From Siphonodentalium dalli (Eukaryota > Mollusca > Scaphopoda > Gadilida > Siphonodentaliidae), in the NCBI GenBank assembly GCA_032622095.1, contig CP136063.1, positions 181,207,956-181,271,955 on the forward strand: a stretch of DNA of 64,000 nt. The letters are read 5' to 3'. Below are positions 54,284 to 64,000 of the stretch, piece by piece. Position 1 is the stretch's first letter. Each line of letters opens with the position of its first letter. Made by a program: the position numbers and the translations under genes. Below the pieces are notes generated by a model. The model was not told the DNA's origin, ran no database searches, and worked only from the letters and a program-made list of their open reading frames with translations.

Positions 54284-55430
54284 CAGGGATGTGGCTAGAG
54301 GGGGGGTGTGGGGGGTGTCTCACCCCCCCCCAGCAGAGAGCTATATTTTCAATAGTTGGAAATTTCATACCTGCTACAACGAAATTTCACACCAACAATA
54401 GGTTGAAAATGTTCTTGTAGTTTGATTATAAAACAATTTATTGGGGGGAATTTATTGTTTTTCGACCAATATTTGCATATGTTCCTATTTTTGGTCAAAA
54501 TTTTTGACAGAAATGGACATCAGTTGGAAATTTTCCAACCTTAGGGGGGTGACAGGTTGGAAATTTCCAACACTTGAAAAGCTTGTGTCCGGGTCCCTCC
54601 CCCGTGGCCAGTCAAAAACTTCTAGTTAATTTAAGAAAACAATATTGTCATACAATTGGTCAACATTGTCATTGGAATTGTCATCAGTTGGAAATTTTCC
54701 AACCTAAGTGGGGGTGTAGGGTTTGAAATTTCCAACAGTAGGAAGGCTTGAGGCTAGTCTAGATGTTAGGATTTTGCGATTTTCTTGTTCAGATTTCAAA
54801 ATTTTCGCACACCGGGCCGAACCATGGTCGGTCCGGTGTGTCATTGCCCCAGCCACATGGCCAATACAAAACTGCTAATTAGTTTAGCAAAACAATATTT
54901 TACTATATTTGGTCAAACTTGTAGACATAAATGGTCATCAGTTGAAGAATTTTCCAACCTGAGGGGGAGTATGAGGTTTGAAATTTCCAACACTAGGAAA
55001 GCTTCAGTTGAGGTCAGTCTAGATGCTAGGATTTGCGATTTTCTTGTATATAGTTTTCAAAATTTTCTCACACCGGGCCAAACAACCATGGTCGGCCCGG
55101 TGTTTCCTGGTCTGTTGTCGGTAGCTGTGTGTCTGGAATTAGATCACTAGTTGTTTTTTTGGGGGGCAATTTTCAGATTAAAATATCTTAATGTTCTCAT
55201 ACTGGGGAAATAGAAGCATGTGAATATATAGGAAATTAGGCCTGAGCATGAGGTACAAGGTGGGGGGGGGGGGTGCAAATGGAATTATGCAAAAAGTTGT
55301 GTTGGTGCGATTCCGACTCAAGGGGGGGGGGGTGCAAATGGAATTATGCAAACTCAAGGGGGGGGGGGGGTGCAGTTGGAAATTCCCAAGGTGGACACCC
55401 CCCAGCGGAGACCCTCTAGCCACATCCCTG
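54284..55430. mobile_element. Non-autonomous hAT-type element in the gene 4 intron
   Basis: Ends CAGGGATGTGGCTAGAGGG and its complement CCCTCTAGCCACATCCCTG, flanked by an exact 8-bp duplication CATGTAGG (54276-54283, 55431-55438). The interior is about three direct repeats of 250-300 bp with TTGGAAATTTCCAAC and ACCATGGTCGG palindromes, and G runs of 8-12. No transposase ORF. Confidence 0.92.
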
Positions 55431-56005
55431 CATGTAGGTTATTTTCAAGTGGCATTAAAGTTGGAGTGTGTAGGGTAGACGATCTCAAGAATATTGTATT
55501 GATTTCATGCAGATTCTTATATATAAATAATATTTCATAATTTAACTTTTTGATAATACGAAATATTTTAAGTCACCAAGCGTTGGTTCCAAATAACTGG
55601 TAGAATGAGACTTTTTATAAACATTTGATACACTTTAGCGAGCTCATTGATTATCATTTGTTTGGGGGGGTGGCTTTCTTGAAATGCAAGAACCTGAAAG
55701 AGAATCAATATCCCCACACATTCCACCACACCACAACACCATCATCACCACACAGGGGAATACGAATACCGTAAATAAGATTATCAATATATATATGTAC
55801 GATCCTATAGTTCGTTGGTGGGAAGGTGAAACATCTAAATATTGCAAAGCTTTGAACATGAATGATCGCGGACTATAGGGATATAACCATGAAAATGCGA
55901 TCATGAAACGTATACGATCTTTGTTGAGATATTATATCTGAGATATTAAGAACAAAACATTTACCACCCCGCCTCAATATTACACGAAATGTGGACTAAG
56001 AATCA

Positions 56006-56206
<201 letters not shown>

Positions 56207-56257
56207 TTATCTGTAAGGCGTTCTATCGGATTGTGACGGCCCGTTGCGGGTATTAAG

Positions 56258-56266
56258 TTATATATA
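56258..56266 (-). promoter_or_regulatory. TATA-like box of actin gene 4
   Basis: TATATATAA on the minus strand about 110 bp before the start codon, a spacing close to that in genes 2 and 3. Confidence 0.5.
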
Positions 56267-56346
56267 GGCCACAACGATTCAGTTAAGTACAATAATAGTT
56301 ATTGCACACATTTCCACGAAACGCGTTCGCCTTATCGATAATATAG

Positions 56347-56356
56347 CCATATAAGG
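56347..56356 (-). promoter_or_regulatory. CArG box of actin gene 4 (proximal)
   Basis: CCATATAAGG on the plus strand (CCTTATATGG on the coding strand) about 90 bp above the TATA-like box. Matches the SRF consensus as in the other actin promoters here. Confidence 0.7.
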
Positions 56357-56378
56357 AATTGATGACTCGACGTGGCTC

Positions 56379-56388
56379 CCATATATGG
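56379..56388 (-). promoter_or_regulatory. CArG box of actin gene 4 (distal, palindromic)
   Basis: CCATATATGG, a perfect palindromic CArG box 22 bp beyond the proximal one. Two sites so close together would allow cooperative SRF binding. Confidence 0.65.
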
Positions 56389-56399
56389 GTGTATTGTAC

Positions 56400-57655
56400 A
56401 CCCTAAGGGTTTGATATATAATTTAAAACTAATTCACATCGGGGCCTATCTATTGAGTAGAGTGTACACTACATTACACGCGAAGTTATACATCCGTACA
56501 AAGGCTGACTGAAGTGCCATACAAACGCAATAATTTTATACCCTATTGAGGTCGCTCTTATAAATGTCTGTCATTGTGCCCATGTCATTATACATGATAA
56601 AACCTGCATGGTTGTTAAGAAATATAATATTCACTGTGCATGCATGGCGTGGTCTGAAGTTAAAATCTAGGTCAATTTAGTACATAGAAAAATGCATGCA
56701 TGGCGAGCATCAAAATAAGCATAAAATATTTGTGAAAGCTTTCCCCAACATATATAGTTTCATTATGCATGCAGGGAACGGTGTTTCGCTGAAAGTATAC
56801 CAGGAAGTATAACAGGAAGTTTTCGAGAACGTTGAACAATTAAATAGGTGGTTACCCACGAATGCAATGGGGCTGCATGCATGCAAGGCTTTGTATTTCG
56901 TCTTTAGTTTTCTTTGCTTTTTTGTGATAAGGCTTTTTTCTCGGATCCACGTCATATAGGATATGACACAATATAGGCCTATTTGTCAGTTAATTTATAA
57001 ACTGCATCTATAGTTCAGCGACAACATCGAAAAATGAGCTCCAGTTTTTTGAGATACCATTACCTACGACAGAACAAGTTGAAACCAGATTCTTTTTTTT
57101 AAAAGAATAAATATAATATTTGGTTCACGAAAATGCAGTAAAAATAATGATGGAATTGATTGACGGACGACAAGCAAGACACACGAATGATAGCCACCAG
57201 TGACGCAGAAAGGGTCAGGTTACATCGCGAATCGGGCGGCTAGTTCGATTGGGACAAGAACCAGTCTTAAAAGGCCACCGCAGACTTGATAGACTGAGAG
57301 CCCAGAGGGTTTAAATTACACTATCGCGTACGAAAGGGTTGATGCTCTCGATTTGGAATCACCCTTGAACCATCGCGGAAAACACATTTCTTAAGTTTCG
57401 CAATCCTGGTGTTTAGGGGCTATATAGTGGCGCTCAAAAAAACAAAAAACAAAACAAAAACAAAAAAACCCTAAACTAATTTTCAATTACACTATCGAGT
57501 ACATCCACAATTTTGGGTTAAATATCCACTGATGTTTAATGATCATAAAACCATAACTTAAGAAATAAAATTTCCCGGCGTTTATATATAAGAAGGGGCA
57601 CTTTAGTACCAATACAACATGTGGCTGGTTTAGGACATGGGGAATTTTTTATTAT
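56400..57655. other. Upstream flank of actin gene 4, no other gene seen
   Basis: AT-rich, with ATGCATGC-type motifs (56637-56645, 56694-56700, 56876-56884) and an A-rich (CAAAAA)n tract at 57438-57468. No second gene is recognisable. Confidence 0.4.
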
Positions 57656-57987
57656 TTTCGTGGCCACGAAATACTAATTCGTGGCCACGAAATAGCTTAG
57701 AAATGACTAATTCGTGGCCACAAAATACTAATTCGTGGCCACGAAATACTAATTCGTGGCCACGTAATAAATAATTCGTGGCCACGAAATAACGAATTCG
57801 TGGCCACGAAATAGATAATTCGTGGCCACGAAATAGCTAATTCGTTGCCACGAAATAACTAATTCGTGGCCACGAAATAACTAATTCGTGGCCACGAAAT
57901 ACTAATTCGTGGCCACGAAATACTAATTCATGGCCACGTAATAAATAATTCGTGGCCACGAAAAAGCTCATTCGTGGCCACGAAATA
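57656..57987. repeat. Palindromic minisatellite (about 15 units)
   Basis: About fifteen units of 18-22 bp share the 14-bp perfect palindrome TTCGTGGCCACGAA separated by AATACTAA or similar. Two units carry GTAATAAA and are spaced as if a block of several units had been duplicated. Single-base variants (TTCGTTGCC, TTCATGGCC, CCACAAAA) mark individual units. Confidence 0.92.
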
Positions 57988-59440
57988 ACATTTGTGTGTG
58001 CCGAATCTGGCCGACAGTCGCATGCATTGGTGTAACGGACGCAGATAGATATGATTTATTTGCATACATAAACACGCAATATGGCACATTTGTCTGGGCT
58101 ATCAGGGCTACGTATGTTTCTTCGAGATATCTTTGATTATGCCAAGTACATGCATGTAACATGCTATTTTTGGTTATATGATTGTATCGCTCACTTGGCA
58201 CTCCGTATATATCAATCACAAACGTATGTCAGATACATGGTGACATAACTATAGCGTTTGGTGATGACTCGCCCCTACTTATTCCGAACAGCTGTAAAGT
58301 GTCAGGAGTTGAGTTCCAAAGTTATTTTGACAAACGTTTGAGGTGGGACTATAGGCCTACAGTATGTGTCGGCGGGAATGGAATGGGACACCCACATATT
58401 GCAATGTCCCTGTGCATGACATTGCTAGCTAATACAGCAGGGTATATACGCAATTAACGCAGTCATAAACGTTACATATACTGCAACAATGAAACATCCG
58501 CGAAGTTACATCGGCGCGCGAATACATACATCCTGAAAAAAGTCTAACGCATTTTGCGAGTACGTCCCTTCAGTTGTTACTAAAGTAAGATAATAATACA
58601 GATTTTGTGGGGTTGTATATACGAATGTGCCATCATTACACTGCATGCTACTGAATAATGCATGAAATAGCATGCATGCAGAATAATAATCAGACCACAA
58701 TTGTCGATCTTCGTTACATGGTTCGAGTACGAAAATACCCAAGTACATTTCTAAACATATATTTGCCCATAGCTCTTATGTCCTATCACACGTCAAAAAC
58801 ACCTTCACAGAATACACCGGGGGGGGGGGGGCGTAATAAAGCCGCTACTAGATCATGCGTATAATAAATAACACTCGGGAGTAGTATTGGCGGCCACTCT
58901 GGCCCACTCTGGCCAGAGTGGCATCGAGCGAGGGAGTTGGCCAGAAAAATAAATAAAAAATCCTGGAGCTGCCATGGCCCATGGGCCAGAGTGGCATCGA
59001 GCGACGGGGTGGGCCAGAGTGGCAGCCAATATATACTACTCTCGGGGTTGCGCGCAGTATATCAACAGACTGCAATTATTGTTCTATGACTGGCTACGAT
59101 CTCACATCATAGAGTTTGAAACTCCATTGTCTTAATTCCTACATTTGTTAGAAGTTTAGCACCGCTAGCATTGAGTTTGAAACTCTCTTTTCTTAACTCG
59201 GATGCACTTAGCACCTAAAAATATGAGTATACACCTTTTTTTTTACCACGTTCCTTGCCATATTAGTACAGGCGAATTAGGGTTGAACCCAAAACTAATT
59301 GCAACACAAATGGCAAAGGTGCCATCATATAGAGTAAGTCAATATATGGAACATACTCAAATCATAGAGAACAATATTTGGGACATAATTATAGCAAAAT
59401 TTCTGTTTCCATGGCAACGAGGGGTGATTTTAACTGAGTG
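57988..59440. other. Intergenic DNA with short repeats, no gene seen
   Basis: GCCAGAGTGGCATCGAGCGA occurs twice (about 58913 and 58984) in a GGCCA-rich imperfect palindrome at 58890-59030. GAGTTTGAAACTC occurs at 59111 and 59171. Open frames up to 91 codons (58182-58457) show no known domain. Confidence 0.4.
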
Positions 59441-59559
59441 TGGAAACTAGGTGTTAAATTGCGTCTATGGCGAGAATTATTTCCAATATCTCAAATATTA
59501 TGTTGGTTTATATGAACACCCATTGTTGTCTAACTTTTGAAACGAGATTTTCCTCTTGA

Positions 59560-60180
59560 GAAGGTCAAGGTCATATGTAAAGGTCAAGGTTATTGCACAA
59601 AAACGTGTGCTTTTTCCGATACTATCATATAATTTTGACCAACTTGATTGAAATTTAAGATATTGAGAGACGAATATATATTTAAAATAATTTGGAGGAC
59701 CACCGCTTTGTGCAGAAATATAGTTTTTCCAATAATATCAACTCATTCCCGAGATATATACCTTCAAAGTTGGTGGTACCATTTCGTAATAAGCAAAATT
59801 CTATAGTATTTTGACCAGAGACATGGTTACATATAAGTGAGCGGCCAGTATAGGAAAAGGGGCATATTTAAAGAGTTTAATGCAAATTCGGATATAAGTG
59901 ATTATTATATACCGCTGGAAAGCTTGTGAATTGTCCATTATCATTAGCCATGTTGTAGTGAGCAAACGTGGTAAGAAAATGTAGATATTATTGTTGCCAT
60001 GGCAACAGACACTATTTTTGTCAAAAAATGGAAAAAGGTCATATCTAAGCCTTTGAATATAATTTGTCTGGGTAAGATTAGTTTATATACATATACATAT
60101 GGGTGAAGGTCCTACACAATGTGCCATCATCTGCTATGTTTATAGGTCAAGGTCACACATAAAGGTCAAGGTCATTCAGG
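59560..60180. repeat. AAGGTCAAGGTCA-type repeat region
   Basis: GAAGGTCAAGGTCA, AAAGGTCAAGGTTA, ATAGGTCAAGGTCA and AAAGGTCAAGGTCA at 59560-59590 and 60143-60177 flank about 550 bp of AT-rich sequence. These dispersed motifs contain TCAAGGTCA, an extended nuclear-receptor half site, but nothing shows that they act as such. Confidence 0.55.
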
Positions 60181-60779
60181 AAAAGTTGATAACATTGGTT
60201 TGCTCACATCAAAGCACATATATCTGCATCATGCATGCATGCACACCGTGAAGAATAGTATAGTCTGATATTTCTTGACAGGCAATGTCATAAATATTCA
60301 ATATAAACCTTATTATCTGAAAACCAAAACCAAATGAAAAGAACAACTAAAACTAAAACGTGCCTATTGCATAATGCTATCTCTCTTTAAAGGCACACTT
60401 AATTTTCTCATCCCAGATCACATTATATGAAATATATGCCATATTATATACTATTTGAAAGAGAAAGCTCCAAAACATAAAGAATACATACAGTTTTTGT
60501 TTGAATACCGAAATATCTCATAAGTACATACATGTCTATAGTAAGAAATATCGAATTTTCACGAGCGGCTGCAATCCGTTTCAACTTTACAGCGTGTGAT
60601 TTTCTTCGGAAAGTTTGTCGCATGTTTTACTTCTGCCGTCTACTTTTAAAAGGTGATTCTCCTGTGAAATGACGGATTAAATTATCAGAATAACTCTTGT
60701 TTCGAATAAGGTTATGGGTTATAACCGAAAAGTTTGCAGACAAGTTACATATACGCGCGGAAAAGAACGAAACCTACAG

Positions 60780-61256
60780 TTAAAGGTACTCAACCCGATA
60801 AAACTCCTCTCAATTACTATTTCAATGGCTTCGGGGGTCAAAAATATTTGATTCGAGTCGAGGAAGTCACCCATCAAAGCTCAGATTTGTTAGATATCGA
60901 TTTTAGAAATCTATTATTTTTCATTATCGGGAATACTATCTGGCCCAGAACTCAGTCAAAATTGCGTTAAAATTACCACTTGATTTTAGAGTTATTCATC
61001 CTTGTCTGTTTGAATAGATTTGGAGTACACATCCAGAGCAGATTACGGCGGTTATTAGTTCTGATCTCGAGAACATAACAAATTTGAAAAATCAATATCT
61101 AATAACTCTGAGCTTTGTTTGATGGGTTCCTCGACTCGAATCAAATATTTTTTACCCCCAAAGCCAAAGAAATAGTAATATAGGACCCTCTGATCGGATT
61201 GTTGTTGTTGGAATCTGTTGAGATGGGGACCCTCTTTACGGGTTGAGTACCTTTAA
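60780..61256. mobile_element. TTAA MITE family 2 (copy F)
   Basis: TTAA 60780-60783 with AGGTACTCAACCCGATAAAA, right end GGGTTGAGTACCT then TTAA 61253-61256. Internal arms carry TTTGATTCGAGTCGAGGAAG and its near complement. Confidence 0.85.
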
Positions 61257-63348
61257 ACAATGAAATCGTATATTTGACTGTGGCTTCTATAAGAGATAAA
61301 TCCCACTATTTTATAGGCAAGCATATGACATTATATTATCAACTTATTCGGTGCAATAAACTGTGAACAGGTTGTTTTATTTTTCTATAATTTCAGTTAT
61401 TTTCTACTCTATATGTGCACCTCCTGAGACAGACGTTCTATATATGGGGATGAATTATAGCATTTTAATCACATCTGATGTCATATATTGTTTTTAAAGC
61501 CGTATTTCAAGGCACTATAAAAATAATCGGTGACTCGAATGGGCCTTTAATATGGCACTGAGGTGTCCAGTTATCCACCCTCACAAATTCTCAAATATCC
61601 ACAACGGTAATCGCATATAAGTGATGCCATTGTGATTTGGTCATTTAACGGGCGGTGTGTCATTTTGTAGGCATATCTGATCACTCGATCTACCCACTGG
61701 TAGCAACGCAAATATGATGGTTTCATTGCTGACTTCACCAGATATCAAAAGGTCACGCAACGGCGATGAAAACACAAATATAATAGTCTGGGAGCTGATA
61801 GGGTACCCATGCACCCCAGCCCAGGACACACTTCATCCCACTCATTTTCTTCCTGTTTATGTCCCTCAACTTTTACAATGCTAACATGAAAAGAAAGCGG
61901 CCGTGTAGACTCCAGACAAGATGGGGTCCAATATGGCCGCCGTTTTGTCAGACGAGGTATATTTGTCAGTTTGATGTAAATTATAGAGAGAAACGTTTGT
62001 TAAATGCTTACAAATGTATATATATCATTGTTAAGCTAAGACAGGGTGCCACATTTTAGGGCAATATTGGAACTTCGAGTCTAAATGGCCACCAAGTTGG
62101 TCGCCGGAAGTGGAAAATATGAGATAAGTTTCTGCTATTGGGAACTCGTTGAGAATTGCGACTTTATTTTTGTATTGTTCATGTTAACTGACCATTGAAG
62201 AAATGATATATGTCATTCATGGGGGTCCCAGTCCTTTCCGACCGGTATCAGCTAAGAGACTGGATATGAAAGTTTTCACTAGGGCATAATTATCACATAT
62301 ATGAACAGTTGTCATTTCATTTCTTTCTGATTTCAACCCATATACATGTATGCTGGTGGACAAATAACACCACGCACGTGGGTGGTTCTTAATTGTTGAC
62401 CTTTTTCACTTTTTATCGAAGTTTTTGTTCGGAAGCCAACAGTTTGTTTGTGTAAGTGAGAATCATCCTTAGACCTTTATAGACAACCAGCGATGATAGG
62501 GTCGTTGTCGTAACCCCAGTCACGTGACACCACGCGAGACTGGTGTGTACCGGTATCTATGTATACAGATATATGCACACAGTGTGCATTTATGTATAAA
62601 ACGTTACGACAACGACCCCATAATATAGTCACCCCGTGCACCAACACGGAATGTATCACCAAAACCGGACTGAATAGGAAAGAAATGTTCAGTATATATA
62701 CAATAAGCGAATATTTGGGGTGTTTCTCGTCATAAAACAGACAACGGACACACTATGTGTGCGTCCATACGAAGCAGAATATTTACCCAACCGGTGTCAG
62801 TCGTTTATCCTAGATCTAACCATTTATCAAGGCGAGGACTTTAAAAAAGCATTTTTCTTGTTGTCCAATCCTCTTCATAAATCTCATTGTATCTAAATGT
62901 ATATTGTGTCTGTGTTATATGTTTGATTTTTGGAAATAAATTTTGTTTACACCAATTTTTATCGAAGTGTTTCGACAGTGTTTTTGCTTTTGCCCTCTCA
63001 AATTTTCAAGATCTATTCACTAGTATAACTGGCCTATAACTTCCACACTGCCTACACTTTATACATAGCTGAATATTTCAATGAAGCATAGGGTTGAACA
63101 GAGTTTTAAAACCCGTGTTATTCTCAGTATACCGCAATATGGTGGACCACTATCGATTTTTAAGTCGCGGATCAAGATGTCACTAAGACCGGATCTTCTG
63201 TGCAGTACATATCCATCAACTGGACTATACGTATCTCATCCGATATATGAATCCATAACATTTTCGAATCATGTACATTGTATATACACATGGATTAATT
63301 AAATTAACTGAACATCCGTCTCAACAGTCAAATTTTCGCATACAGATA
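61257..63348. other. Intergenic DNA, no gene seen
   Basis: No coding region is recognisable. An inverted repeat GGGTCGTTGTCGTAAC...GTTACGACAACGACCC spans 62500-62618 and may be another small hairpin element. Confidence 0.4.
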
Positions 63349-63825
63349 CAGCGCTGGGAATTAGCCTAGGCAATAGGCAATGCCTAGGTAAAAGCAGAGG
63401 CAAAATCGGTTTGCCTAGGCAATTATATTTCCTAGGTAAAACAAGTTCATTGGGTTACTAAAATTGATTTGTGTATATCAGAAATAGAACCTCTTTAGCC
63501 AAAATGATTTCATTAAATAACCCATTACATATATTGTTCTACAATTGTTTCTATGGCACTGGGCCATTAACTAGCTACCCGTTATAAGGACACTTATTTT
63601 GGAGATGATTTGTGGAATTGTACATAATTATATGTTGAGTAATGGCCTGGAAATAATGTTCCGCCAAATAACTAAGCAATTCAGGTTATTATTGAATCAT
63701 ATGGATTTGAGATGGCAATATTGTTGCAAAATTGCCTAGGTAAAACCTGTTTTTTCCTAGGCCGATTTCTTTCACCTAGGCAAAATATATTGCCTATAGG
63801 CAAATTTACCTTAAAACCCAGGGCT
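63349..63825. mobile_element. hAT-like element with CCTAGG repeats (477 bp)
   Basis: Ends CAGCGCTGGG and CCCAGGGCTG are flanked by CAGATA on both sides (63343-63348, 63826-63831). TGCCTAGGCAA/TTGCCTAGG and TGCCTAGGTAAAA motifs are repeated in inverse at both subterminal regions. The duplication is shorter than the usual 8 bp of hAT, so the assignment is tentative. Confidence 0.6.
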
Positions 63826-64000
63826 GCAGATATACGAATGAAATATGACGTATATAAAAGGCCTTGATCACACGAACATGTATATGTTGTCATTCAGGAT
63901 ATCCTTTTAGCCGTAACAAAATTGGGTTTGTATTGAGACATTGCGAAATGATACGATAAGATGATGATGATGTAATAACAAGGTCATATAGTCGGCAGAG
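63826..64000. other. End of window, no gene seen
   Basis: Short AT-rich remainder with an ATG(ATG)n tract at 63959-63974. Confidence 0.3.

Noticed and set aside
57656-57987. CRISPR array
   Set aside because: The units have no unique spacers (spacers are short and alike) and the host is eukaryotic.

Overview
This is eukaryotic, animal nuclear DNA. It is AT-rich, dominated by repeats, and carries a cluster of conventional actin genes. The actins begin [16 protein letters not shown], the 'cytoplasmic-like' N-terminus that invertebrates also use in muscle. Together with repeats of the AAGGTCAAGGTCA type this suggests a marine invertebrate, possibly a mollusc or other lophotrochozoan. The species cannot be fixed from the sequence alone, and there is no sign of bacterial gene organisation.

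Four actin loci are present. Gene 1 is only the 3' part of its last exon (2-433, +). Gene 2 (exons 11920-12045 and 19665-20669, +) and gene 3 (exons 25787-25912 and 29831-30835, +) form a tandem duplication whose copies include about 1.4 kb of promoter and about 1 kb of 3' flank. Gene 4 (exons 56149-56024 and 52182-51178, -) lies in the opposite orientation. Genes 2-4 share one design: 376 residues, exon 1 of 42 codons, and a phase-0 intron between Gln42 and Gly43. All three have TATA-like and CArG (serum-response-factor type) sequences upstream.

The tandem copies act as each other's empty-site control, so insertions can be placed to the base. Gene 2 alone has a 4.74-kb inverted-repeat element in its intron (14302-19040, GTAC duplication) and a 5'-truncated LINE downstream (20774-21215). 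Gene 3 alone has a 453-bp MITE (22111-22563), a 1.85-kb TTAA element (23121-24969) and a hAT-type element in its intron (27087-28362, 8-bp duplication). The duplication breakpoint falls inside a TTAA-type MITE.

The 19 kb between gene 3 and gene 4, the first 10 kb, and the last 8 kb hold no gene I can recognise. They contain at least eight repeat families: TTAA MITEs, TA-flanked hairpin MITEs, hAT-like elements, a MITE family carrying CCATATATGG palindromes, a 5.8-kb foldback structure (39297-45084), divergent 18S rRNA fragments beside it, and a palindromic minisatellite (57656-57987). No complete transposase or reverse transcriptase is visible, so every element here looks non-autonomous or dead.

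I did not find a clear new biochemical system. The most unusual signals are the foldback element abutting 18S rRNA fragments, the palindrome-rich interior of the 4.74-kb element, and the CArG-bearing MITEs around the actin genes.
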